Origin: Daucus carota subsp. sativus
Lineage: Eukaryota > Streptophyta > Magnoliopsida > Apiales > Apiaceae
Direction of reading: 5' to 3'
Assembly: GCF_001625215.2 (NCBI RefSeq)
Contig: NC_030385.2
Coordinates: 24,359,135-24,423,134 of the forward strand
Length of the DNA: 64,000 nt
Within the stretch, counting starts at the first letter, position 1; every line of letters begins with the position of its first letter. The notes under the pieces were generated by a model. It saw only the letters and a list, made by a program, of their open reading frames with translations, did not search any database and had not been told where the DNA came from. Made by a program: the position numbers and the translations under genes. Positions 1 to 10,662 of this stretch are shown here, piece after piece.

Positions 1-1866
1 TTGTGGGAATAAAATTATGATAGAATAATATGATTAAATAAAAAATTTTATTTAACAGATGATAAATTCTTAATAGTTAATTTCGTCAAATGGCTAATAA
101 AAAATTAGGTCGAACATATATATTTTACTCAGAATGTTAAAATACGTTTTTTTTTCATGTTATAGTTTAAGGAGATTTATAAAATTAGATATAAATCAAT
201 CAATCAATCTTTTAATATTTCGTTATTGATAATTAATAATATAGTATGTTAAATATTAAGTTGAAAAGACGCGTAAAACCAAATACCGACCCATCATACT
301 AACCTAAATGTTTTGGTTTAATAGATAATAAAAAAATATATTATAACATGTTATAAATTAAGGAGGTTCGTGGGTCGAATACCAACCGGCTCACCGAACT
401 CGACTGACCTACCGACTAACTGAACTTTTCAAGTTTCGAATTTAACAGTATAATAGTATATTATAGATTTATAATATTACTTTTAAAGTGAGTCCATTAG
501 TGTATTTAAAAATAATGTTAATGTATTTTGGTTTGAAAAATATCACAGGTTATTTATTAAATTATATAGAATAATATATTTTTATATATGTAGCTCTTGT
601 TAATTGTAGAAGATCCGTTTTTTAGTTAGAAAATTTAAAAAAGATAATGTGTTTTAGTTAAAAAGGTAATTACTATGGTTCTCGATATTATTTTAAATGA
701 TGGAGTTTTTTTAGTTAGAAAATATAAAAAATGATAACATATTTTAATTAAAAAGAATAATTGGTACATAGATAAGCCCGTATTTTGGCCCAGGTACCGA
801 TTGACCAAACTTTCAATGTTTCGGCTTTCGGCTTTAATAGTATAATATGGATATATAATATCTTTTTTATATGAATGTTGCATGTGTTATTTTTAGAAAA
901 TCGATTTTTTAGTTAGGATTCTGAAAAAGATAATGTGTTTTAGTTAAAAAAAGTAGTTGCTATGTTGTCCAATATTATTTTTATAAAATTGAGTTTTTTT
1001 AGTTAGAACATATAAAAAAAGATAATAGATTTTTTAGTTAAAAAGATAATTGATTATATAAGTAGGCCCATAATTTGGCCCAAGTACTGACCGACCAAAC
1101 TTTTAATGTTCCGATTTTAATAATATAGTAAACTAATATTATTGTGAGAACAAAATCATGATATATGTAGCCCGTGTTAATTGTAGAAGATCTGTTTTTT
1201 TGTTAGAATATATAAAAAAGATGATGTGTTTTAGTTAAAAAGGTAATTACTATATTTTTCGATGATATTTTAGATAATGGAGTTTTTTTAGTTAGAAAAT
1301 AAAAAAAAAAAAAAAAGATAACATATTTTAGTTAAAAAGAATAATTGGTATATAGATAGGCCCATATTTTGACCTAATTACCGACTGACCAAACTTTCAA
1401 TGTTTCGGCTTTAATAGTATAGTATAGATAGTATAGATAGTATAGATGCCTATGTATTTTTTAAGGTTTGACTTTAGTTTTTGATATAGTCAAATAGGTC
1501 TTATATTTGTTTTATGTTTTGATCTTATATTTGTTTTATGTTTTGATTTGTTTATATTTTGTTTGAAGCCCGCTAATTATAAAAGTCCGTATAAAAGCCC
1601 GCGTACCGACCAATCAAATTTTTAATGTTTCGGCTTTAATAGTGTAGTATTTTTTAAGGTTTGACTTTGGTTTTGGTATAGCCAAATATGTTTTATATTT
1701 GTTTTATGTTTTGATCGTAGATTTGTTTTATGTTTTGATTTGTTTATATTTTGTTTGAAGCCCACTAATTTTGTTTGAAATCCGCTAATTATAAAAGTCC
1801 GTATAAAAGCCCGCGTACCGACCGACCAAACTTTTAATGTTTCGGCTTTAATAGTATAGTATAGAT
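1..1866. repeat. Diverged tandem array, AT-rich
   Basis: Units of roughly 270-310 bp repeat at about 560-860, 863-1130 and 1131-1440, then two shorter units of about 210 bp at 1440-1649 and 1650-1866. Each unit ends with a shared segment that reads accgaccgaccaaac and then a 'tgtttcggctttaatagt' motif. Units are clearly diverged from each other. No gene is visible. The array runs into an LTR-like segment, so it may be part of an old retroelement, but I could not identify which one. Confidence 0.6.
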
Positions 1867-1879
1867 AAGAATTTTATTT

Positions 1880-2624
1880 CGAAATTTATAAGATATGAAG
1901 ATCTTTGAAGACCCAGTCTCTACGTTTCGAACCCGTTCGTAATTTACGCTATAGTTCCGGAACTAGCCTTAGATACCCTTAGTAGGCGCACAAGTGTGCA
2001 ACTTTAGATACCTGCTAAGGGCGCGTGATTATTGAACTTTAGATCCCGGTCACTGGATAAGTGTGGCAAAAGAATAAGAATAAGATCCCGGTCACTGGGT
2101 AAGTGTGGCCGTAGAGCAAGACTGTGGTATTGATAAGATTTTTGTTTCTGTTTTAAATTCTGTTTGCTTTTAAAATATAAACTGTGGGTTGGATTTGTTT
2201 TTACAAGTGTTTTAAAAATTATTATTGTTTTGAGGAACAAGGTTTTATAAAAGCACCCACTGATTTCGAGATTAATTGTTAGTCAAATTGTTACTTGCTG
2301 AGCTGTGTAGCTCATCCGATTTTCTATATTTCAGGTTCTATCATGTGGAAGAATTTTGAGAATAAGATTGAGGACTTTTGGATTTTATGCTTCGTGATTA
2401 TTTGCATTAGTGAATAAAGACTTAGTGTTTATTAAGAATAATTTGATGAATTTATCAGATATTGGTTTTGGTTTTATGGAGCTGCGTCTCCAAGTTTATG
2501 ACTTTTGATTATTGGGTTAGACCGCTGCTTTGACTTATATATTATTTGAGGATTTTGATTTAAGTATTGGTATTATTTAGTTTTGAAATTAGTTTTTAAT
2601 ATTCCGAAAATTCGGGATGTTACA
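1880..2624 (+). mobile_element. LTR-like segment, probable Ty3/gypsy remnant
   Basis: The segment ends in 'ccgaaaattcgggatgttaca', which is the usual style of 3' end of plant gypsy LTRs. No internal domain or opposite LTR was found next to it. The same end recurs at about 4454 because of the 1,830-bp tandem duplication. The gypsy assignment is inference from the terminal sequence only. Confidence 0.35.
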
Positions 2625-2804
2625 CGTCGGGGCGGAGGTAGTATCAAAAAAAAACATATATAAATATATTATTCTGATAACTTTATATACAATTGTGATA
2701 CATTTACTTTGAAATCCTTCATCATCATAAAATTGGCTCATATTTCAGAACAAATTAGAAAACATTGTAACGCGACAGTGCAGTTTTTTTGAGGTAGGCA
2801 GTAC

Positions 2805-3752
2805 TAGGCCTGTAAACGGATCGGATTTGGATCGGATGTAGCTAAATCCATATCCTAATCCATTTAATTTTATCGGATTCGGATCGGATCGGATCAAAAG
2901 TCGGATATTTTACAGGTCAATCCATATCCGGTCCATTCGGATCATGGATAATCGGATCAGAGATCTGATCCACTAAAAATTATGAAATATATTTTTTCAC
3001 CGTGTACAATTTTTTAACCCTCCATACAAAAAAAAGTAATATTTTCTAACTATATTAATTCATGAATTTTAACGTAACACGCACAAAAAAGAACTAATAA
3101 AGCAGTAAAGTAAAGTCTGGAGTTTCATGTTATTAATAAAAATGCAACTGAAAAATTTTGTTGATTGTTCCTATAAAACATTCAACATAGAATGTATCAA
3201 GTAAATAAAAAAAATAAATAAGTAAGTTGCTTAATACTTTTGGAGGAAAGCAAATTATGGTCTGCTCTATTAATAAGGATTAAAATTAATAAATATATCC
3301 TAAATACAGAACTAGGTGATTGAGTAGGTGTTTAGTGGAAGAGTTTAGCTCTCTTGTGTTAATACTCACTCTACACAAGAGTGATTATTAGATTAACCGG
3401 AATAAGAGTGAGAGCCCGGTCAAGACTTAGGAGCGACTAATCGGTTATAAGAAAACATGACATTCTGTCTTGTATTTTTAGAAATTCTTATTTTGTATAT
3501 ATGTATTATATTAATATAATATATTATATTATAATATAATATAATATAAAATATATAAATATAATAAGTATGGATCGGATCGGATCGTTAACAGATCGGA
3601 TTTGACCATATTCATATCCATTCTTTATCTGACCGGATTATTATCGGATCGGATTATTAGCAGATCGGATTTTTCAATAAGAATCCATATCCATTTATTT
3701 AACAACGGATCGGGTCGGATCGGATCGGATATCCGATCCATTTACAGGCCTA
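2805..3752. mobile_element. hAT-type non-autonomous element, copy 1
   Basis: Terminal inverted repeats 'taggcctgtaaacgga' and its counterpart ending 'catttacaggccta' bound a 948-bp element. It is flanked by a perfect 8-bp target-site duplication, ggcagtac (2797-2804 and 3753-3760), the length typical of hAT transposons. Both subterminal regions are dense in cggat/gatc repeats in opposing orientations. There is no transposase ORF. The internal AT-rich stretch at 3486-3570 is low complexity. Confidence 0.8.
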
Positions 3753-4634
3753 GGCAGTACAGTGTTTTGTTTTTTAATAAAGGTAGGCAGTACAGTTAAT
3801 CTGGTGTTTAAATACTTGAATAATCAGTATAGCAAGTGATATAGCTGTGCCTATATATTGAATTATTCATCCAACTGCCCTGCTGGGTAAGTGTGGCAAA
3901 AGAATAAGAATAAGATCCCGGTCACTGGGTAAGTGTGGCCGTAGAGCAAGACTGTGGTATTGATAAGATTTTTGTTTCTGTTTTAAATTCTGTTTGCTTT
4001 TAAAATATAAACTGTGGGTTGGATTTGTTTTTACAAGTGTTTTAAAAATTATTATTGTTTTGAGGAACAAGGTTTTATAAAAGCACCCACTGATTTCGAG
4101 ATTAATTGTTAGTCAAATTGTTACTTGCTGAGCTGTGTAGCTCATCCGATTTTCTATATTTCAGGTTCTATCATGTGGAAGAATTTTGAGAATAAGATTG
4201 AGGACTTTTGGATTTTATGCTTCGTGATTATTTGCATTAGTGAATAAAGACTTAGTGTTTATTAAGAATAATTTGATGAATTTATCAGATATTGGTTTTG
4301 GTTTTATGGAGCTGCGTCTCCAAGTTTATGACTTTTGATTATTGGGTTAGACCGCTGCTTTGACTTATATATTATTTGAGGATTTTGATTTAAGTATTGG
4401 TATTATTTAGTTTTGAAATTAGTTTTTAATATTCCGAAAATTCGGGATGTTACACGTCGGGGCGGAGGTAGTATTAAAAAAAAACATATATAAATATATT
4501 ATTCTGATAACTTTATATACAATTGTGATACATTTACTTTGAAATCCTTCATCATCATAAAATTGGCTCATATTTCAGAACAAATTAGAAAACATTGTAA
4601 CGCGACAGTGCAGTTTTTTTGAGGTAGGCAGTAC

Positions 4635-5582
4635 TAGGCCTGTAAACGGATCGGATTTGGATCGGATGTAGCTAAATCCATATCCTAATCCATTTAATTT
4701 TATCGGATTCGGATCGGATCGGATCAAAAGTCGGATATTTTACAGGTCAATCCATATCCGGTCCATTCGGATCATGGATAATCGGATCAGAGATCTGATC
4801 CACTAAAAATTATGAAATATATTTTTTCACCGTGTACAATTTTTTAACCCTCCATACAAAAAAAAGTAATATTTTCTAACTATATTAATTCATGAATTTT
4901 AACGTAACACGCACAAAAAAGAACTAATAAAGCAGTAAAGTAAAGTCTGGAGTTTCATGTTATTAATAAAAATGCAACTGAAAAATTTTGTTGATTGTTC
5001 CTATAAAACATTCAACATAGAATGTATCAAGTAAATAAAAAAAATAAATAAGTAAGTTGCTTAATACTTTTGGAGGAAAGCAAATTATGGTCTGCTCTAT
5101 TAATAAGGATTAAAATTAATAAATATATCCTAAATACAGAACTAGGTGATTGAGTAGGTGTTTAGTGGAAGAGTTTAGCTCTCTTGTGTTAATACTCACT
5201 CTACACAAGAGTGATTATTAGATTAACCGGAATAAGAGTGAGAGTCCGGTCAAGACTTAGGAGCGACTAATCGGTTATAAGAAAACATGACATTCTGTCT
5301 TGTATTTTTAGAAATTCTTATTTTGTATATATGTATTATATTAATATAATATATTATATTATAATATAATATAATATAAAATATATAAATATAATAAGTA
5401 TGGATCGGATCGGATCGTTAACAGATCGGATTTGACCATATTCATATCCATTCTTTATCTGACCGGATTATTATCGGATCGGATTATTAGCAGATCGGAT
5501 TTTTCAATAAGAATCCATATCCATTTATTTAACAACGGATCGGGTCGGATCGGATCGGATATCCGATCCATTTACAGGCCTA
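4635..5582. mobile_element. hAT-type non-autonomous element, copy 2
   Basis: This is the copy of the element at 2805-3752 carried in the second tandem unit, with the same 8-bp duplication (4627-4634, 5583-5590). It was copied by the segmental duplication and not by a second transposition, because its flanks match too. It lies about 150 bases upstream of the F-box start and so forms part of that gene's promoter region. Confidence 0.8.
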
Positions 5583-5735
5583 GGCAGTACAGTGTTTTGT
5601 TTTTTAATAAAGGTAGGCAGTACAGTTAATCTGGTGTTTAAATACTTGAATAATCAGTATAGCAAGTGATATAGCTGTGCCTATATATTGAATTATTCAT
5701 CCAACTGCCCTGCAGCTATTCTCCACTACTCCAAA

Positions 5736-6767
5736 ATGGGGTGGAGCAACATCTCCTCCCCTGTTTCAGAAAAAAATACACAAATTACCGATATCCATCC
5801 ACAAATCATCACCAGACACATCTTAACCCGAATCGACGTTGCATCTGTAGCCTCCATGGCCCTCACTTCGCACCACTTTCATGCAGTGTGCAGTGACGAT
5901 AAATTCTGGACTCAAATATGCAACTCCACATGGGCCTCCACAAACCATCCACTAGTCAGAAACGCTCTGGCAGCCTTTCCGGCCGGTCATGCTTCGTTTT
6001 TCTCCGACTCGTTTCGTACCTTACACTTTGAAAAAGGCGATAGCCACTGCCGCGATACTACTCCGCTGCAGAGGCCTAATGAATTTATATCTGCCGTGGA
6101 TTTAAGATACAGAAACCAAATTTTGTGCTCAGAGGTCAATGTCACGGATACTAGTACTCAAAATTTTATGGATTCTTGTTTTGAGGTCGAAGCTTTTGCT
6201 GACAAGAAGCAATTATTAAGTAATATTACTGAAAGTTGTGAAGATGACGAGGCAACATTTATGCAAGATTTGAGAGAAAACATAACACTGAGTTGGATTA
6301 TAATCGACCCAACTCAGAAGCGGGCAGCCAACATATCGAGCCGAAGACCAGTATCCGTGAGATCACACTGGATCGATGGTGATGTAGAGATAAAATTCGC
6401 CGTGATCATGCCTGAGTTTGTAGAGACGAGATTAACAGCCATGCTTAAATGGAGTGATTGCGGAAAATTAGTCGTGTTAAGCGGAGTGCGGTTACAATTG
6501 CATGATATGGACGGTTTGTGCTTGAGTGGGAAGACGAGTCTGAGAATCTTGCAAGAAGCTATCCGAAGTGGAGGAAGGAAGAAAGCAAGGGAAGGAGAGG
6601 AGACAAGAATACATGGAAATTATGTGGAGATGAAACGGGAGAGAAGACAAGTAAAAGACAAGACAAGACGTACAACGACGCTGCTGATAGCCGCAATTTC
6701 TTTGGCTTTCGTCGTACTTCCGGTGAATATGAGGTTTTCAGTGTCAGAACAAGGCAAGCCTCTTTAG
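5736..6767 (+). CDS. F-box protein, At2g27310/At2g36090 type
   Basis: Intronless, 343 residues from the first ATG at 5736; the reading frame is open further upstream but only a TTG precedes. The F-box lies at about residues 16-65 (DIHPQIITRHILTRID, then CSDDKFWTQICNSTW). The following block FPAGHASFFSDSF is typical of the plant F-box family of At2g27310 and At2g36090. Such proteins are expected to recruit targets to an SCF ubiquitin ligase through SKP1. The C-terminus has a basic stretch (about 285-312) and one hydrophobic segment (about 314-330) that could anchor it in a membrane. The stop codon TAG (6765-6767) is made from the TTA target duplication plus the first base of a MITE, so the original C-terminus may have differed. 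The promoter lies inside a recent tandem duplication. Family assignment is good; the target is unknown. Confidence 0.85.
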   Translation: MGWSNISSPVSEKNTQITDIHPQIITRHILTRIDVASVASMALTSHHFHAVCSDDKFWTQICNSTWASTNHPLVRNALAAFPAGHASFFSDSFRTLHFEKGDSHCRDTTPLQRPNEFISAVDLRYRNQILCSEVNVTDTSTQNFMDSCFEVEAFADKKQLLSNITESCEDDEATFMQDLRENITLSWIIIDPTQKRAANISSRRPVSVRSHWIDGDVEIKFAVIMPEFVETRLTAMLKWSDCGKLVVLSGVRLQLHDMDGLCLSGKTSLRILQEAIRSGGRKKAREGEETRIHGNYVEMKRERRQVKDKTRRTTTLLIAAISLAFVVLPVNMRFSVSEQGKPL

Positions 6768-7140
6768 AGCAAGTCCAAGAGATGCCTATCTCATGTCCTA
6801 AGTTATAATTTAGGACAATTGTTCAAAAAACTTGATTCAACAATATCCTAGTGATGCTTTATATTACTAGGACAACCTCCCTAAGCCCTATTTTTGGGGC
6901 ACATCTCACCTTGCCCTATTCAATATTTTATTATAAATTCTCATCACACTCTCTTTCTCTCTCTACTTTTATATTATACTTAAATGATGAAAGAGAGTCT
7001 TTAATAATAAAATATTAAACATAGTGTGAGAATAAAGCACATTGTTGGAGTTCAAGTTAGTAAAGTATGTCCTAAATTACTAAGACATAATATTTTATAT
7101 TATATTTGGGGCATGAATTAGGACACTCTTAGACTTGCTC
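6767..7140. mobile_element. Tourist-like MITE at the F-box stop codon
   Basis: The element is 374 bp with TIRs GAGCAAGTCCAAGAG and CTCTTAGACTTGCTC (one mismatch). TTA target duplications lie at 6764-6766 and 7141-7143, as in PIF/Harbinger MITEs. It starts on the last base of the F-box stop codon, so it supplies that gene's 3' UTR or replaces the original one. A relative with the same TIR core lies at 43720-44094. Confidence 0.8.
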
Positions 7141-7150
7141 TTAAAATATA

Positions 7151-7766
7151 CTCCCTCCGTCCCAATTTAATTGACACTTATTCTTTTTTGGGACGTTTCA
7201 AAAAGAATGAACCTATTACACTTACTATTTTTAACACTACTTTTCACTATTACACCCGCTACTTCTTCCACTATTTCTATTCTGTAATAACATAAACACT
7301 ATTACACCCACTACTTTCCTCCACTATCTCAAATTTATTACTCCCTCCGTCCCTTTTTATCTGTCCATTTTGAAAAAAAACACACATACCAATGAATAAT
7401 TGATGCTATGAACTTTTTCATTAAATACCTCTAATTAATATCTTGAAAATGGTGGGATACCCCTACTTTATGTCTTGAAAACATGAATTCAACCAAGTTT
7501 TAAATAAGTCAAGCCTAGAAAATTGAAATTATGGAGATATATTTGAAAAACTATCATTAAATGAGTTTTGAAAGTATAAATGGACAGATAAATAGGGACA
7601 AATTTTTACTTGCAAAGTGGACAGATAAATAGGGACGGAGGGAGTATTAAAATTTTAATGGGTCCCATGACTTTACCAACTTTTCAACTAATTTAATTTC
7701 TTTTACTACATTTTTCTTAATCTCCGTGAAAGTCAAAGCATATCAATCTTTTTGGGACGAATGAAG
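7151..7766. mobile_element. CTCCCTCCGT MITE (Stowaway-like), outer element
   Basis: The left end is ctccctccgtcccaa and the right end is its diverged complement ttgggacgaatgaag, flanked by TA on both sides. It is split by a second element of the same broad type (7341-7644). Without the insert it is about 310 bp. TA duplication and length fit Stowaway/Tc1-mariner MITEs. Confidence 0.7.
7341..7644. mobile_element. CTCCCTCCGT MITE nested in another
   Basis: Inverted ends ctccctccgtccc and gggacggagggag are perfectly complementary, with TA at 7339-7340 and 7645-7646. The element is 304 bp and inserted within the outer element at 7151-7766, so it is the younger of the two. Confidence 0.8.
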
Positions 7767-7768
7767 TA

Positions 7769-7956
7769 ATTCGTTTGATTTTTTTGCACGCGTCCTTTGA
7801 CTGCTTGTTAAAAATTATTATTTTTGAAATTTTAATTTTTTTGAATAAAAATATATGATTGATATTATTATTCAAATTTTATTTTAAAACATGCGGTCAA
7901 AAAATTTAAAAATACGTGGAAAAAAATCAAGCGACCTATATTTCAAACGGAGGGAG
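7769..7956. mobile_element. Truncated CTCCCTCCGT MITE
   Basis: The right end cggagggag plus TA (7957-7958) is present. The left end lacks about 25 bases and abuts the previous element. The internal sequence is palindromic around the middle, with gatttttttgcacg facing its complement. Confidence 0.5.
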
Positions 7957-7958
7957 TA

Positions 7959-8935
7959 TTTCAGTGGATAGTATTATGTAAAATGGGTATTGCGATGCGA
8001 TTAACCCATTGTTTAACTTTTATTTTATGTATTTGGATATATCTTTTGTTGCTTATAAATTATTGAATTTAAAAGTTATTAATATATTGTTTCAAAAAAA
8101 AAAGTTATTAATATAGTAATAAATTAACATAAATTATCTTTGAAAATAATCCTCTATATATTTGCAAAATCAAATTTCAAAAATAAAAAAAGGTAGGATT
8201 TTCAATTTTTTAGATTTAGATTTATAAATCAGAAATTTGTTTATAATTCATTACATACGGATACTGTTTGTGACTTATAAGTTATAAGCCGTAGATGTTT
8301 AAAAGAAGCACGGCAAACCCGCTATATAACTTCACTCAATGTCTCTGGTATATATTTTGTTCGAAACTCTGCAATAATTTAATTTTCGAGTATTCTGTTT
8401 ATGGTCCCCTCTATCTATAGTGCAAGTAAATTTAGCACTTAATGTGCTAATAATTTCATATATCAATGAAGTAGTTGGTTAGATGGTTAAGCATGTCATT
8501 GTGTGCGTGCTATCCACTTGTAAGAACAACTTTCCCTATAGTCCACTAAATTTGTTGCAACGTGGAGGTTAGTTTCTACTCCTTTCACTTGCACAAATCA
8601 ACTACGGTTCCTGTTACAACCTCTTTCTATTCAATTGAAAATGATAGATGGTTCATTTGCTTAAAAACAAAGATGTGGTGGGCACTATAACCTACTCTTT
8701 TAAATTTGTGGGGAAATTATGTTAGTAGTTGATGACTTGGCAACAGAATTTTGAAATTTTTACTTGGAGACTTATTGAATGGCAACTATTCGTTTAAATT
8801 TGTGTGAAATTATCTTAGTCGTCAGTAAAGATGTTGCTACAATTTTGAAATTTCTACTTAAAGAATGGTATCAGGTTTCATACCCACTTTATATTTGCAT
8901 TGATCTTCATCATATGGATATATAACAGACTACTA
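7959..8935. other. Intergenic, nothing recognised
   Basis: AT-rich sequence with no supported ORF, RNA gene or transposon end. It covers the 3' flank of the small peptide gene that starts at 9235 on the minus strand. A weak tRNA-like stretch near 8470 was considered and not supported. Confidence 0.5.
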
Positions 8936-9235
8936 CTAAACTTTCCCATGTGGAATTCGACTTCCACCATCTCGGCCATAAAATGGTGTATAAGGTGCTG
9001 GATCCCATATCCCATAATCACTGACCTCAACTGCAGCTGCAACCATTTCCGCTCTTTGTTCAGTTTGAGATACCGGTGGTGGTGATGGCACTGATGATTC
9101 TGATTTTGTTGCTGTCCCTGTTGTTTCGGCAACCATGGATGTGCCTGGCATCAGCACCATTATTATAAGGACCGTGGTCATGCATAACATGTTCATTACC
9201 GCCCTAAGACTCGAGGTAGGCAGCTTGTGACTCAT
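8936..9235 (-). CDS. Small secreted peptide precursor (candidate), 99 aa
   Basis: A single-exon ORF of 99 residues starting at ATG 9235, with further in-frame ATGs at residues 14 and 16. Residues 14-37 are strongly hydrophobic and look like a signal peptide or signal anchor. A Ser/Pro/Thr/Glu-rich middle follows, with no cysteines after the leader. The end is compact and Gly/Pro/aromatic-rich: residues 73-80 read SDYGIWDP, then PYTPFYGRDGG, then RIPHGKV. A Cys-poor precursor with an acidic-Tyr (DY) motif near the C-terminus is the layout of plant tyrosine-sulfated peptide hormones such as PSY and RGF. I do not recognise it as a member of a named family. Codon use and the clean architecture argue that it is a real gene. 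Function is not known. Confidence 0.6.
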   Translation of the reverse strand: MSHKLPTSSLRAVMNMLCMTTVLIIMVLMPGTSMVAETTGTATKSESSVPSPPPVSQTEQRAEMVAAAVEVSDYGIWDPAPYTPFYGRDGGSRIPHGKV

Positions 9236-9540
9236 GGAAGAGACACTCGGAAAATGAATTTTGGCGATTCATCAGATATATATGTGATGTGGACTACTGC
9301 TCAAACAGATTCAACAGGAATTCTGGGTCATGCTTGTTGGATGAAGTCATGATTGTTGCATGAACTACGAAGTTAGTGTCATCACAACTTGTGGGATCTC
9401 TAATTAACTTGCGTTTCTTCTCGCTGTATTAGGAGATTTTTAGGTACGTTCTTTCACTGGAAACCGAAGACATTCAAAGTTGATGTTACTTAAACTTTAG
9501 TTATTATCTTCTAAATCAGCACGTACTAATCACATGAGTA
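9236..9540. other. Intergenic, promoter side of peptide gene
   Basis: No coding or repeat feature is seen. It is the upstream region of the minus-strand peptide gene and the downstream side of the tRNA-Glu gene. Confidence 0.4.
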
Positions 9541-9552
9541 AAAAAAAATTAT

Positions 9553-9625
9553 TTCCGTTGCCGGGACTTGAACCCGGGTCTCTCAGGTGAGAGCCGAGTA
9601 TCCTGACCAACTAGACTACAACGGA
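9553..9625 (-). tRNA. tRNA-Glu (CTC)
   Basis: The complementary strand folds as a complete 73-nt tRNA. The 7-bp acceptor stem is TCCGTTG with CAACGGA, and the discriminator is A. D-arm GTCTAGTTGGTCAGGATAC and T-arm CCCGGGTTCAAGTCCCGG are standard, and the anticodon is CTC in loop CTCTCAC. The anticodon stem CTCGG/CTGAG has one G-U pair. A run of T on the transcribed strand (9541-9548) serves as Pol III terminator. No intron is present. Confidence 0.95.
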
Positions 9626-10192
9626 TTGTTGGGTAAGATCTATATTAGTCCATGTATTTACGAAACAGCCTATCATTTTGCTATACCTAAACTAAACTAT
9701 TACATGCTCCTAAATCACCTGACCTGATTTAGGAACATGTAATTCTTCAGCACATGCAACAGCTATAACATTTTGCTCCATTCATAAGTTTTACGATCTA
9801 GTTTTGTTTCCAGCCTTTCAGCTTCAAGTGCACTAATAATTATGCATGCTGCATATTTTATAGGATGCTTTCTGTATAATTATTACCATGTCTTTTGTCT
9901 TCTCATTGTCATGGAATGCTATGATTGCAGATCTAGAACAGCACGGCGCACTTCAGCATTTCACAAGATTATGAAGAAAGATTGTTGCCTGAAAAAAAAC
10001 TTTCACAATTTTCCCAGCTTACAGCCATGTAGGTCTCGACTAATACATTAAATGTATGAACCCTTGTGAGGATCAAACTTTCAATAAACTTTACAAGTTC
10101 AATAGAGACGTCAGTGTTAGTTAACTACAAACTATGACAAGCATCGATCATATACACATCAAAAACTACACTCATGACCTCCTCATGCCCAT
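9626..10192. other. Intergenic between tRNA-Glu and ARC6 3' end
   Basis: No supported gene. Part of it, next to 10192, is expected to be the ARC6 3' UTR. Short open frames here lack any recognisable domain. Confidence 0.4.
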
Positions 10193-10631
10193 TCATGATT
10201 TTAGTACAGCTCCTTCTGTTATTTTCCATCCTGAAGGCGAGCATGCCATTTCATACCTCATCGTGTAAGATGTATTGTAAGCGTCGTTGTTTTCCGGATG
10301 GGTTGCATCAATTAGCTGTGCAGACTCTTCGAGAGTTGCTTCTATAATAGCACGCCGCCCATCTAGTGAGATTGTCACACTATCAATGTTAAGGTTTGTA
10401 AGTGAGTAGTCCCAGGACCAACCATTTATTGCGATTTCAATTGCACGATCTTCCCAGATCTTGAACATCTGGCCATCTAACACCTGATATATCACTATTC
10501 GTAGTCAGACCAGCTATGTACAAAGATGGAGAAACTAAACTGGAAATTTCACTAAATCATACTCCTTTTTAAGCTCAAGGAACTCAAAGCATATATGAAG
10601 ATAGCAAAACAATCAATGAACCAAGTTTTGT

Positions 10632-10662
<31 letters not shown>

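Larger units (their letters stand above)
2054..5713. repeat. Recent 1,830-bp tandem duplication (2 copies)
   Basis: Unit 1 is 2054-3883 and unit 2 is 3884-5713, in direct orientation with a constant offset of 1,830. By eye I found only a few single-base differences, for example c/t near 3416 versus 5246 and c/t near 2644 versus 4475. The unit joins the LTR-like segment, a hAT-type MITE and the flank leading up to the F-box gene. Unit 2 ends 22 bases before that gene's first ATG at 5736, so the gene's 5' flank exists twice but its body only once. Confidence 0.9.

Noticed and set aside
2004..4070. Repeated minus-strand ORFs (78 and 67 aa) in the duplicated unit
   Set aside because: They lie in LTR-like DNA, have no domain and are identical only because the DNA is duplicated.
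3602..5629. 65-aa ORFs at 3602-3799 and 5432-5629
   Set aside because: They fall in the cggat-rich end of a hAT element; the Arg/Asp/Ser-rich translation follows from the repeat.
5688..5735. Upstream extension of the F-box ORF from TTG at 5688
   Set aside because: Plant nuclear genes start at ATG; the first in-frame ATG is at 5736, right before the conserved part. The upstream frame is open by chance.
6518..6808. Second plus-strand ORF across the F-box 3' end
   Set aside because: Out-of-frame shadow of the F-box gene that runs into the MITE; no independent domain.
8460..8640. Possible SINE or tRNA-like sequence
   Set aside because: A stretch resembles a Pol III A box, but there is no B box, tail or repeat copy.
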